Positions 37,401 to 48,228 of a DNA stretch of 64,000 bases are shown here, piece by piece. The position numbers and the translations under genes are program-made. The DNA comes from Owenia fusiformis. Taxonomy: Eukaryota; Annelida; Polychaeta; Sabellida; Oweniidae. The stretch's first letter is position 1; each line of letters opens with the position of its first letter. The DNA is taken from NCBI GenBank assembly GCA_903813345.2, contig CAIIXF020000003.1, positions 28,163,248-28,227,247 of the forward strand, written 5' to 3'. Below the pieces are notes generated by a model that saw nothing but the letters and a program-made list of their open reading frames with translations, had not been told where the DNA came from and ran no database searches.

Positions 37401-40400
37401 GAGTTGACGGATTTTCTTCATATTTAGTGGAAAGATGTATATTGGTGAATAGTTGTACGCAAAAAAAGATGGCCGCCGCTTTAAAAATGACGGGACTTTT
37501 TCGCAAAAACCATAAATTTTTCATTCTAAACCAAAGTAATTAATATTATTGTTTGAAATTTTGGTAGTATATTCGCAACATCTATCTTTTTCACATATAT
37601 TCCGTGTTTTTCATCCTGACCCCCAGGGGCTGTGTATGGGGGGTCAGGAAAACAGTAATTTTCGCTGATTTTTAGATCTTTCTGAAGTATAGCTTTATTA
37701 TACTCAAATGAAAGGCAATTAAGAGAAGATTGCAAATATTGTATCTTTTTTCTGATTCGAGCCTCGTAAAATTCAAAATGGCCGTCTAATGTACGATTTC
37801 GCAATAATTTTTCGATCCCTTCAAAGTATGGCTATATTATACTCAAATTGAAGGAATTTTGGAGTAGATCACAATTATGGTATTATTCTTCAGATTTGTA
37901 CCTCAGAAAATTCAAAATGGCTGCTTTGCAGGAATTCGCAATTCTAAAATTTAAATTTTTCAATTTTAACCAAAGTAATGAGTATAATTGATTGGAATTC
38001 GGTAATTGATATTTTGTTCGTTGGGATTTGCTACTCCGCGGAGTTGCCATTGTCTAGTTGCTTTTACTAAACATAAGCAATAATTAACTTATTTTTGATT
38101 TCTCACTTACTTATATCTGCACCATTTTTGCCTTCTAATGTATTGACAATATCTATTTTCGCTATTTCAAAAAATAACTTCCTGAAAAAATAGACAAAAT
38201 GCATTTATGTGTTTATCTATAAATAGATAAATACTGATAAAAAGCAAATCTCATTACAGAGCAAAATTATATTCTACATGAGCAAATAAAGAAGATAATT
38301 CACTTGAAAAATATAAACCCCATTTAGATCCCCTGACTTATAACATGTAAGCCCCATATAAGTGTGTTTATCCATACCTTCTATGTTGGAACTCTGCCTG
38401 GAGGTCTATGAAATTCAGTATCTCCTCAAATGATAATCTCCAACTTGAGCGCCATCTATGTGTTGTAAGAACATAATAATAACATTGTACTTAAGTAACA
38501 ATATTCTTCAATCTTGTCTTATTAAAAATGGGACATGATAGACATGAGAGTCTATTTGGGCACAAACTTTCGACATGTATGGTATGGTACAGTATGATAA
38601 AGTGTTGTGATACAGTATGGAACAGTTTAACACAGTATGGATTAATATGGTATAGTTTAGAATGGCATAGAATGGTATGGTATAATGTGGTGAAGTATGA
38701 TATGTTATGGCTCATTTCAGTAAGGTTTAGTATGGTATGGTATGGTACAGCAGAGTATGCAGTATGTTTTGGTTTATTATAGCATAAATCATGTAAAAAC
38801 TCCTACATACTTTAACTCAGTTAATACATTCAAACATATAAATACACACCTGTCTAGAACATTGGAGTCTATATTAATATTCTCATCTCCAGCCAGCCAC
38901 AAGATCTCCCTTATACCCACATACTCTGAGACATGGAACAGTGGAAACAGCTTAGCATTCATAGAACACTTCTTATCATCTGGCTGAAATCAAATTTGAG
39001 TACTTAAAGACATTGAGATATAAAGAAATGCAGAGATAATGAAATGTGGACTCTCAATCACTCAGAAAATGCCTGATTTTCAATATAATGCCTTATATAT
39101 AAATTGTCAGATTCTAAGGCATGTAAACCCTATATAGATCCCCTGTCTAACAACATTTAAGCCCCATATAGATCCCTTGACTTGCAACACGTGAGCCCCA
39201 TATAGATCCCCTGACTTACAACTTGTAAGCCTCGTATAGGTCCCCTGACTAACAACATTAAAGTCCCATACAGATCCCTTGACTTGCAACATGTAGGCCC
39301 CGTATGTATCTCCTGACTTGCAACTGTAAGCCACATATACGTATATATCGTAGATCCTCTAACAACATTTAAGCTCCAAATAAAACTCGTAGATCCTCTA
39401 ACAACATTTAAGCTCCAAATAAAACTTGAACTTAAAATACCATATTGAGAACCTGATTTACAAAATGATCACCCCATATAAAACCCCTGACTTACAACAG
39501 TTGAATCCCATAGATCTTCCTGAGAGATACCTGTCCTATTCATGAAGACAACCCATGGAGTATTGCAATAGGAACTGCTGCCTTTATATGTGGGACCCTG
39601 GAATACAAGAGAGGTTGTACAAAGTTGTTGATTTTCTTTCTCAGAGATATTTCTTTTTCTTTTTGACGTTTCGTAGGATGTCCACCCTACTTCTTCAGAA
39701 ATAAAATTAATTAATTTTATTTCTGAAGAAGTAGGATGGACATCCTACGAAATAAATAAATTAATTAATTAATTTTATTTCTGAAGAAGTAGGATGGACA
39801 TCCTACGAAACGTCAAAAAGAAAAATAAATATCTCTGAGAAAGAAAATCAACAACTTTGTACATTACTACCAGAGAGATGAACATTCATAGAAAGAGAGG
39901 TTGTGTTTTAGCAGTAAAGTCATATTATGGGGGGTATTAATACAACACAACCATGTACAAGTTCTCTTTAACCCCTATCACCTCAATATACCAACGAAAA
40001 TACAATAACACTACATTTGAGAGAAGGTTTATAAGTACATGGTCTTGAATAACATCTCCCTATCTGCTTTCTGCCCTCAAGATGTGCAATGTTAATTATG
40101 CTCTAAATTACTAATAAATTACTAAAAATGCAGTGTCGCTGTATGTGAGCAATTAAAATCCTAAATTCTCAAAAAGAATTTCATTTATCGAATTCACGAA
40201 TTAAAGACAGAGGGAAACTACTGGGAGTGCAAATCACTAGCTTTACATGTAATTTTGACATATGGGACAGTGGGACCTGCACCAGGGTACAAAAATTAAA
40301 ATCTTAATTTCAATCAAAACAAATCTATGGGGTGAAACATTATCTAAGTGTGTGTCAATTCATATAAAACAAAAGAAGCTATAAGGATTTTCCTTTGGCC

Positions 40401-43400
40401 CAATGGAGTGATGTTATTTCAAATGGGATTTAACCATACCTCAGTCTGTGTAAAAATATCCTACAAAACAGCGATTTCAATACATTTGGTGTTCTGGGTG
40501 AGTGATTTTTTGAACTGACAGTGTTCATAGTTAAGTCCTTGGTAATCATAGGTTTTTAGTTAACATCTCTTTTATAGTTCACTTAGCATTTACAAGGTTA
40601 TTTGTGGTGTTAATAGGGGGGTTAAGATACAGGTTTTTTTATTTTGTACGTGAACATGTCGAATTATGGTCCTCTGTGGATTATATTATTAGTTCTCCCA
40701 TTTATACTGTTTACTAGGTCAATCGAGTATAAAGGTATACAGAAAATATTAGTCTGTTATTTAGTCTGTTACCCATTAGCTTAATGTAAATGAACCTCTG
40801 TAAGTGGAACACCTTCCAAGTGGAATGCCAATTTGAGGCAGTAAAGCTTTCCACTTCAACATGTTCTACTATACTTTGTTGCTATGGATATAAAGACTGC
40901 ATGTACTTGTCAATGTCAACATAAAGAGACTTACCAATAAATGATCATATTTGCCAAAGACAGTCATGATATGTTGATGTTTTGACTCTCCTTGCAGGGT
41001 TGGAATTTTTATGTGGAATCCTTGGAGAACAATATCATTAGGTAGGGTTATTGCACATGGAGGTTGCTGTAAAAGAAAAAAACAACATCAATATTATGTC
41101 AGGTGCAATTAAGTACACGGAGGATGTTGTTGTTATAGTTACGATTATGACTAAAATTTCTGACATAAATACAGCCAACTGATACTAAAAATTACATTTG
41201 TTGATATCAAGTTATAAGTGTATCTGCCCACCTGTGGTTCTAGATCTTCTGATATCAGTCCTGAGACTATGGATTGGCTGCCTATGTGGAGGTTAGTCTG
41301 ACCTACTAAATTACAGTGAGACATTACACTTCTCCCCTCTATGGAAATATTTTGTCCAAGTACAGAATTAAGAATTGTTGAGTTTTCTGGAATGCTAGAT
41401 TTGTCCTGCAAAAGTGTCAGAAAATATTACCTCAAAAATAGGAATTTTAAAGGATATCCATATTATATAATTCAAATGACAGTATTTTATCACAAAAATA
41501 AAACATGGGGAGAAATATGTCTTTGTAAGAATAATATATATTGTTCATATTTTGTATAATCAACCACAAAAAAGAATACAAAATTAAATAGCATTTCATT
41601 ATCAGGCAGTACAAACAAAAAATGAAAACACAATTTCAACTTGTCATTTGCAGTGGAAAATATACAAATTCCAGAACATTGTGGTGTTGACTTACCTGAA
41701 TGTTTGAATGGACCACAGTGCTCCATAAGTAATTGGACCCCTCATATTGCAGTGGGCAATGTAATAATTGCTTATGATGGTCTTGGGCAGTTACATCAAA
41801 CTGTGATGTCAAATAGTCATAAGATGCACTTTCAAGTACAACTGAAAATGTTAAGGAAAGTAAGTTAGAATTTGTTTATTTTAGTTTTACATGCACTTTT
41901 ACAATAAAGAAAAAAATAAACTTGCATGCACACGGCCTTTAAAGTCTTATCTAAATTAAACATCATACCTAAAATAACCATAATAACCTAAAACTTAATA
42001 TAACTAAAGATTTAAGCCCAGGGGTAGATGAATTGTGGATGGTTTTAAGCGGTCTTTTATAAACTTTGAATGAGGGGTGGAGCCAGAATTCAAAGGCTGG
42101 CATATGAGACATGAGTGCACTAAATCACCCACAATTCATTGCATCATTCACTTGAATTCTTTTCAGACATGCAAAATATTTGTGCAATATCACTGTAAAG
42201 AGTGAAATTTAACATGAACTTTTTTGCGAGGTTCTTGCAAGGTCAGTATTTTGACCAGTAAGTACCTAAGTATATTGCATTATGATACTATTGATAGTTT
42301 TTCACGAAAGGCCAACTTGGAATTATTTTATAAGTGTTATCAATTTAACTAATCTAAAAGAACCCATTCCATACATGCACTATATAATGTGTTCTGATTG
42401 GCTAGAATGTGATTTATAGTTTGGGGTTCATGCATTTCACAACTTTAATTCTGATTCTTGTACTAGATGTGTGGTTTGCATTTTATCCTGTTTATATTTT
42501 CATAATTTTTATACCACTACTTTTAACCCTGCTCAACTCGCCATATAGGTGTTGCTTTAAAATGAATGCCACAAACATGATCTAAGAAACAGGTCCCCAC
42601 ATACCTGTCTTGACTGCAGTTCCATGCAGATGTTTCCAAAGGATAGAGCGAGCATTTTTCATTCCCTTGGACTCTGCTTGACTGGATTTTGAAGCATATG
42701 CTACACTTCGGGAACCAGAAGTAAAGTCCTCTTCTTTGACATTACTTGCCATACACAACAGAAAGTCGAAAAACAGAGATAACTGAAATTCCAAGGTTGA
42801 TCAATATTATAACATATAGAGGTATATACAAATTAATCCAAGCACCAAATTAAATATAAATGCATGATTGACTGACCTCTGAATAGGCAAAACTCTCAAA
42901 TGCATGTTTTATGACCTGAAAAGGTTGAGACACACTCTTAATGCCCCATAAGTGAAATTGTTTTACTGACCTGTGAAATTGTTTTACTGACCTGAATAGG
43001 TTGGGCACCACTGTCAAGGTCCATATAAGTGCATGTTTTACTGACCTGAATAGGTTGGGCACCACTGTCAAGGCCCATATAAGTGCATGTTTTACTGACC
43101 TGAATAGGTTGAGCTCCACTGTCAAGGTCCATATAAGTGCATGTTTTACTGACCTGAATAGGTTGAGCACCACTGTCAAGGCCCATATAAGTGCATGTTT
43201 TATTGACCTGAATAGGTTGGGCACCACTGTCAAGGCCCATAGAAGTGCAAGTTTTACTGACCTGAATAGGTTGGGCACCACTGTCAAGGTCCATATAAGT
43301 GCATGTTTTACTGACCTGAATAGGTTGGGCACCACTGTCAAGGTCCATATAAGTGCATGTTTTACTGACCTGAATAGGTTGGGCACCACTGTCAAGGCCC

Positions 43401-46400
43401 ATAGAAGTGCAAGTTTTACTGACCTGAATAGGTTGAGCACCACTGTCAAGGCCCATATAAGTGAATGTTTTACTGACCTGAATAGGTTGAGCACCACTGT
43501 CAAGGCCCATATAAGTGCATGTTTTACTGACCTGAATAGGTTGAGCACCACTGTCAAGGCCCATATAAGTGCATGTTTTACTGACCTGAATAGGTTGAGC
43601 TTCACTGTCAAGGCCAATATAAGTGCATGTTTTACTGACCTGAATAGGTTGAGCACCACTGTCAAGGCCCATATAAGTACATGTTTTACTGACCTGAATA
43701 GGTTGAGCACCACTGTCAAGGCCCATATAAGTGCAAGCGTCAAGTGGAGGCATCACATGAAACCCTATGAACTTCTCAATCACCCTTGTATTAAAATAAA
43801 CCAGGCTTGCAATCTAAAATAATAACAATAACAAAGTAGCATTGAAATGAATTAACAGTCAGCAAATCAATATGATCATTTAAATGTGGCATAACCCAAG
43901 TGTTTCAATGGCTAAATGATTTGTATGATGTAAGGACAAAAGTGAATTGTCCCCTATAAGCTATAACATGTCAATAATAACATTTTAGACAAGAACTTAA
44001 AATGACTTTTTTCAACAAAAACATGGCTTTTCACAAAGAAATTCTGTATTTATTCTGATTTGATATGAATAAAACAGAATTTTGGGATGTGTGCTTTATA
44101 TACAGATATACTCGCACATGTACTTACTATAGGGACAGATCCACTTTCCAAAGCACATTGTTCTATGGCATCCTCTTCTCCTCTGTACACAATGTCAGTC
44201 AGATTGCCCTACATATAAAGGGAGACAATTTAAAACAAGGCATTAATATGCAAATGTCACAACCTGCCATTTGTTACAGATGAATGCCAAACACCAATGC
44301 TGAACACCATCTTCAAAAAAGTTGGAGACTATAACAATATTGTATTACTTGTGGTGTTGACATAATGGTATGTAGAAATCATTACATATGACATTTAGGA
44401 TATTTCCTTTATCCCAAGGTCACTAAGATATATCACCCAAGAGTCACCAGGGCATATTAGCCTATACATGTTTCAGTGCATATTGCAAATGGCCTGGGGA
44501 TAGTTCATGGATGACCTTTGATGATGATCGTTGATGATATATTTAATCAAATTCAATATACCACATGTTGTGAGCTAAAATTATTATTAGGCTATAAAAT
44601 ATCATTTAGTATAATAATCATATAATGTTTAAAATAATATAATGAAGACCACAGCAGGGGCACAGCACATTTATTACTTGTTATACTTACAGAGCCATCT
44701 ATCTTGTAAACACCATGAGATTTTGCATACTGGGGGCTTGTGGGTATCGCTATGGCAACCACATCTAAGGTTTCTGACCAAGGGATGTTAGCTACATCTG
44801 GGATGGTTAGAATAGCATCTGTACCACTGACCCATAGACCAGGAGGGCTATCATGGGCAACCTAAGGAATGAATAAAAACTCTTGCTTATTCAAGTCCCA
44901 AACCTTGTTGTGATTAAAATATTGAATTATTTAAAACTTAATGTACAGCATTCTTAGAATAAGGGCTACCTACTATCTTACCTTGTTCGTGATTGACTCG
45001 TATAATGCATCAAAGTTATAGACAATGCCATCTGGTGTTGGTGATTGGAACTGAGCAGGGAATGTGGTAAATGCGCGACCACATGCATCAAATGGAAAAT
45101 TTCTCCCCTGAATTGAAAAGTATAGAACAATATCATACTACAGTGAAACCTCTCCAAATGGAATGCCACTGAGACTGAGACAGTTTAGAAATTACTATTT
45201 ATGCATTTCAATATGAGGTCTTACCATGTGTAATATAAGAATATAAACATCTTCAAGGACTTCAGAATTGACAACCTGAAAAGTAAAATGTAAAATGTGT
45301 AGTTTTGAAGATGACCTTGCAACCAAATGTATCCTAAAAATCCATTTGCACCCAGATGAATGATTAAAATTTATGATAGTATTATATTGGCTTAATCTCA
45401 ATTTTCACCTGCATTATTAATTTTGCCTTGTCAAGATTAGGTATTAAGATCCTTGCTACGCCCCTGTAACTAACGAGTACACTACCGTGAATCCACGTTT
45501 TGCGCTGAGATGTTCAGTGACCACTAAAAGTGCATTCAATGTAGCACCTCCACTGCCAACTTGAGCCTTGGGATCTTCAACAGCAAGAATCAAAGCATCT
45601 TTATCCAGAATTCCCTTCTGCTGTCTCATTAATAGCTCTGGAATGTATAAATCAAATGGGTAAAAACCAACCTACAGTTTGTTTTGTTTCATGTTGTTTT
45701 AACTAGGTGTCGCAGGGGTTTCACTAGAATTTCTCACAACAGGTTAAATAAATGAAAACAACAGGCAAAATTAATGGAAATCATAAATTTAACTTGAAAA
45801 AGTTGAAAAGTCCCTCAAAACAACAGGAGATTTTGTGAAATCAACTGGTGAAAATCATCTGCTGCCTGCTGCTAATGAAACCCCTGCTGTCAATAGTTCA
45901 TTTTGTGTTAAAGTAATCAACAATGAAATTATTTGAGAGCTTCAATAGGTCACATGAGTTTCTTAATCTGGAATAAGTAGAAACATGTACTGTTAAACCA
46001 GTATAGGCCCTAAGTCATATGTAATGGATCAAGATGGAAATAGAACACCTCCATGTGTTTTGCATTGACATTTTTTCTTTTCATTCAACTGACTGCAGAT
46101 TTTTGCTACTCTGGAGATTTGCTCCCGATTCAGCTAAAATCAATTTTCAAATTGTAAAATAATACCTTACTAGTAACAAGCTTTTGGTGATTATTGTATG
46201 TGAAATAAATTGATGAATAAATGTCTATTTATTGACATTCCAGGTCACAGCTTAACCTGCTTATTTTGTGCATCCGGTGCTTGTATTTTAGAAAACCAAT
46301 TGTTCAAGAGAAAATGTATTGTACATGTATATAAGCTGGTTACCTTTTTTATAGACATGAGCGCTATCTTTGTTCTGACAGGTCAGTACAATAGCTGTCC

Positions 46401-46410
46401 ATCTCACCAT
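28435..46410 (-). CDS. FCSK: L-fucose kinase, complete CDS, 26 exons
   Basis: Exons: 46344-46410, 45486-45637, 45225-45275, 44982-45107, 44691-44861, 44128-44208, 43694-43813, 42605-42782, 41696-41841, 41232-41405, 40935-41066, 39496-39597, 38850-38983, 38378-38455, 38111-38181, 37031-37108, 36619-36767, 34456-34602, 33775-33936, 33304-33427, 32598-32830, 32071-32137, 31375-31526, 30966-31065, 30501-30724, 28435-28521. All phases agree; 1101 residues (human 1084). The enzyme phosphorylates free L-fucose to fucose-1-phosphate in the cytosolic salvage route to GDP-fucose. The N-terminal two thirds is the fucokinase/pyrophosphorylase-like region ([37 protein letters not shown]). The C-terminal GHMP kinase part has [18 protein letters not shown], the ATP loop [38 protein letters not shown] and [11 protein letters not shown]. 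An in-frame TGA precedes the ATG. Six of its splice junctions carry tandem repeats. Confidence 0.96.
28522..30412 (-). repeat. 74-bp splice-acceptor minisatellite before the last FCSK exon, about 25 copies
   Basis: On the minus strand each unit holds a pyrimidine-poor acceptor (CACTTCCAG), a near-copy of the first 36 bases of the last exon (encoding [12 protein letters not shown]), then intron sequence. Only the copy at 28435-28521 continues into the true C-terminus and stop. The period of 74 bases is visible from CAGCCCTTATG at 28638 and 28712. Units near the last exon are almost identical; those near exon 25 are more diverged, with small insertions such as CATTCATTCTC. Confidence 0.95.
31155..31374 (-). 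repeat. 73-bp splice-donor minisatellite after FCSK exon 23, 3 copies
   Basis: CCTGCAG motifs at 31155, 31228, 31301 and 31374 (the last is the exon's own) are exactly 73 apart. Each copy carries about 50 exon bases encoding part of [13 protein letters not shown] and a donor (CTGCAG/GTA or GTACG). Exon-like parts keep 80-90 per cent identity. Confidence 0.93.
31845..32070 (-). repeat. About 64-bp splice-donor minisatellite after FCSK exon 22, 3 copies
   Basis: On the minus strand, AGCATWAGTAG followed by GTGAGCTTCAGAGTTAAAGG recurs, with TTTAACTC anchors at 31857, 31921, 31985 and 32053. About 13 exon bases and the donor are included. The third copy from the exon has GTAGAACAGC and has lost the donor. 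Confidence 0.9.
33671..33774 (-). repeat. 32-bp splice-donor minisatellite after FCSK exon 19, 3 copies
   Basis: GTACATACC (donor complement) occurs at 33671, 33703, 33735 and at the exon itself, 33767, exactly 32 apart. Each copy includes about 15-20 bases resembling the exon end (CTGTATGATGGAAAG) and the donor GTATGTAC. Confidence 0.92.
34045..34135. repeat. Short tandem repeat in FCSK intron 18
   Basis: CATATCTCCCGC and CATATCTTCCCGCTTCGGTG recur four times at about 13-24 base spacing. It does not include a splice site. Confidence 0.65.
35618..35632 (-). other. Candidate 15-nt FCSK microexon (DAVKQ)
   Basis: In the 2-kb intron between exons 17 and 18, a 15-base segment flanked by ACACCAG and GTAACC on the minus strand reads DAVKQ in phase 0. 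Both neighbouring exons also meet in phase 0, so inclusion keeps the frame. Human FCSK does not need it for the alignment here, so it would be an optional exon or chance. Confidence 0.3.
36049..36090. repeat. Perfect hairpin with 16-bp arms
   Basis: ATGTTCATCTCCAGAC at 36049-36064 is perfectly complementary to 36075-36090 across a 10-base loop. It lies in FCSK intron 17. Confidence 0.9.
36326..36510. mobile_element. Truncated copy of the GGGGAGGCATC Harbinger-like MITE
   Basis: GGGGAGGCATCAAAAG and the following bases match the end of the 13072-13484 element, and the interior matches it in reverse orientation. The opposite terminal repeat is missing. Confidence 0.65.
37252..38059. mobile_element. 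Non-autonomous element with ATCCCAACGAAC ends and CCGT tract, copy 1
   Basis: ATCCCAACGAAC at 37252 and GTTCGTTGGGAT at 38016-38027 are perfect inverted ends, followed on the right by a tail TTGCTACTCCGCGGAGTTGC. A (GTCCGTCA/CCGT)n tract lies near the left end, and ATGGCCGCC and CCCCAGGGGC blocks inside. It sits in FCSK intron 15. The second copy is at 56779. Confidence 0.85.
38312..38362. repeat. Dislocated unit of the FCSK intron 12 array
   Basis: AGATCCCCTGACTTATAACA and GTAAGCCCCATATAAG match the unit of the 39115-39495 array, but this copy lies two exons away, just inside the donor of exon 14. Confidence 0.6.
38575..38760. repeat. TATGG-rich simple repeat
   Basis: Imperfect ATGGTATGGTA and ACAGTATGGA motifs dominate this FCSK intron 14/13 region. 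No exon inside. Confidence 0.6.
39115..39495 (-). repeat. About 34-bp splice-donor minisatellite after FCSK exon 12, about 8-9 copies
   Basis: On the minus strand the unit GTTGTAAGTCAGGGGATCTA plus TATGGGGCTTACAT starts with the last bases of exon 12 (GTT) and its donor GTAAGT. Several copies keep GTAAGTC; others read GCAAGTC or TTAGTC, losing the GT. Only a few exon bases are included, so this is the weakest of the junction arrays. Two longer copies of AACATTTAAGCTCC type lie in its middle. Confidence 0.75.
39607..39904. mobile_element. Penelope-like inverted element with 12-bp target duplication
   Basis: AAGAGAGGTTGT flanks both sides (39607-39618 and 39893-39904). Inside, arms of about 88 bases (about 39617-39704 and 39777-39864) are inverted near-perfect copies, with a shorter third copy between them. 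Each contains CTGAAGAAGTAGGATG, a complementary CATCCTAC and GAAACGTC. The CTGAAGA...GAAACGTC pattern is one I associate with termini of Penelope-like elements. It lies in FCSK intron 11, about 10 bases from the exon 12 acceptor. Confidence 0.75.
42960..43693 (-). repeat. 54-bp splice-donor minisatellite after FCSK exon 7, 13 copies
   Basis: Each unit contains the last 40 or so bases of exon 7 (encoding [12 protein letters not shown]), the donor CAG/GTCAGT and a few intron bases. All 13 copies keep the donor. The period is 18 codons with no stop in the exon frame, so the exon's frame stays open through the whole array. Two other frames are also open, as expected for a stop-free unit of this length. 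Differences between copies are single bases (for example GGGC or GGAC in the MGLD/MDLD codon). Confidence 0.96.
44254..44366. mobile_element. MITE-like element in FCSK intron 5
   Basis: ATGTCACAACC and GTGGTGTTGACAT are imperfect inverted ends; the interior has GCCAAACACCAATGC and CACCATCTTCAAAAAAGTTG, matching 14858-14972. Confidence 0.65.
45712..45887. mobile_element. 176-bp MITE in FCSK intron 1
   Basis: GCAGGGGTTTCACTAG and CTAATGAAACCCCTGC are 16-bp inverted ends with one mismatch. No coding content. Confidence 0.75.
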
Positions 46411-47650
46411 GTTTCCTGTGGGCACCACCAGATGTCAGCAAAAGCACAGGGTAGACCAGCTGAGGTAAAATTCTGAAATATTCAGGTAAATCGAATCCTA
46501 TACATGACAATTTACTAAGTTACAACATCAACAAACACTACACTATACTGCCAAAAGCACTACATACATGTACAGTGTATGTTATATTTTTCTAATTGAA
46601 AAGTTAAAAACAGCAAGGCTTCAAGCAAAATAATAATCAATTGGAGTTTCAAATACAATTTGCATGTTCTGCTCATTCATATCCATGCAATATTCAAATT
46701 TGAAAAGTTGAGTTTCTTTTGTTATTGTTTACAAAGTCTTTTAAATGCCGGAGTGTTCCTAGTACGCTGTGGTCTGGGGTAAATTACCCCCAATGCCTGT
46801 TTCCCCAAACCCTTAATGGTTGGCTAATAAAAAATGTAACAAATGTGAGGCTCTTGTAATCTTGAAAAGAGTGTGCTAAATTCAATGGCCCATGCGGGAG
46901 TCAAGCCTAGGACCTTCCTGTTAGAGTATGTTGCTCTACCACTGAGCCATCCAGAGCCGTTACACTGCATTCCCCTGAAGGCTGACACCACACTGAATAT
47001 AAACAGTGGTGCATCTCACTTAAGATCTGACACCAATGTAACAACTGGAGGGAGCCTCCAGGGAGCTGTTGTGAGCCATAAGACTATTTAGTCACCCACA
47101 GCCCGTAGACAGGATTTACCAGGGGGGGGGGGGTGGCTTTTGCCAGTGGGGAGTTTTTTACACTTTTGGCTAAAAATTCATGCGAAAAGTCCTCAGAAAT
47201 CAGAATGGTGAATAACTGCATGATTTTGAAAGAATTTCTGGCTAGAGTTATAACAGTCAGCACCATCTATCTAAATATAATAGTCTAGTTACTTACCTCA
47301 AAATAAGTTCACATAAGTCCCCCCCCTTGGCCTGGATCCCCCCCTGGCCTGCACAGTAGCAACTTTCTAGAGTGTATTTTACATATATAGTATTGCATGC
47401 AATGGTCCTTTGATTGCTTACTTTAATTTTCTAGGTTTGATTGACTCACAAAAATCGCTTCGAAATGATGTTGATTTTTACCTTCCAAGTCTGTCTCTGT
47501 ATTCCCTCAGTTAGTTAGCAGTCTAGCATATAAAACATATAGTAGAGAACTTCCTGTAGTTCATCAAAATAAGATTCTTCTACTATAAACAAGTACAACG
47601 TGCCTTCTAAAAGAAGTTTTCGGAACTCAACTCTTTCAATCTTGTTTACC
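46411..47650. other. Upstream of FCSK start codon: 5' UTR intron and repeats
   Basis: The exon holding the FCSK ATG appears to begin at an acceptor (CCCACAG) eight bases upstream of the ATG on the minus strand, so a 5' UTR exon should exist farther right. The region contains the tRNA-derived SINE and a copy of the AGGCCC element (47097-47260). Confidence 0.45.
46780..46960 (-). repeat. tRNA-derived SINE
   Basis: On the minus strand TGGCTCAGTGGTAGAGC is a good Pol III box A, and GGTCCTAGGCTTGACTCCC after it a decayed box B (consensus GGTTCGANTCC), at the spacing of a tRNA-like head. A non-tRNA body follows towards 46780. The head is too degraded for a working tRNA gene and has no acceptor stem that I can pair. 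Confidence 0.6.
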
Positions 47651-47710
47651 TTTCCAGGTCGGGCCGGATTACGCTACGTACGCGCAGATGGTTTTCAATG
47701 AGACAACACG
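47650..47710 (-). promoter_or_regulatory. Candidate FCSK first exon/promoter
   Basis: A CpG-rich stretch (CTGCGCGTACGTAGCG) in AT-rich surroundings is followed on the minus strand by a donor, GGAAAG/GTAAAC, at 47650. It is the best candidate for the untranslated first exon, but nothing else supports it. Confidence 0.25.
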
Positions 47711-48228
47711 GATTAATAAATAGCCTAAGTCAATAATATCCGTAAAGTAAAATACTGATTTTTTCAGAACCATGAAAATCTAACTAAATACACGGGAATA
47801 GAGAAGAATAATTAATACTCTTACATTTTATGTTTACCACAAGAACATTCTACATAGGCCTAGGCCGTACAGGGAGACGGGGGGGGGGGGGGGGGTGCTG
47901 CGAAAGGTGCGATCGCACCGTCCCTCTATAACCAATAAAAATGGAACCATAATATAGAAGAAGAAAATAGCTTTAAAATGCTTAGGAAGTTGCATCAATG
48001 CTTGTAAAATTCAAAATTAATCTTATTTCTTTATGCCACAAACGCAACCCCCCCTGACTGAAATCTGTGGCTGTGCCCCTGTTCTATTATAAGTTTACAA
48101 GTGCCCACTTTACAGACATAAGCTTATATGTACCCCAATAAACTGAATGTGGTGGTAGACTGTATCCTTTAGTCTGATTTTTTTAAATTTGGACGGAATG
48201 AAAATATTCAGGCTATAACCAACATATA
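47711..48228. other. Intergenic, repeats only
   Basis: Contains a run of 17-18 G at about 47880, the palindromic GGTGCGATCGCACC, and CCCCCCTGACTG downstream, probably remnants of one G-rich inverted element. No gene. Confidence 0.45.

Noticed and set aside
42850-43743. Second long minus frame (297 codons) with repeats of [17 protein letters not shown]
   Set aside because: Same array read in a frame different from that of exon 7.
43001-43822. Long open frame on the plus strand (273 codons) with a repeated [16 protein letters not shown]-type motif
   Set aside because: It is the opposite strand of the FCSK intron 7 array; a stop-free 54-bp unit keeps several frames open. No start context, splice support or known homology.
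46890-46958. tRNA gene on the minus strand
   Set aside because: Box A is good but box B is decayed and no acceptor stem pairs; it is called a SINE head.
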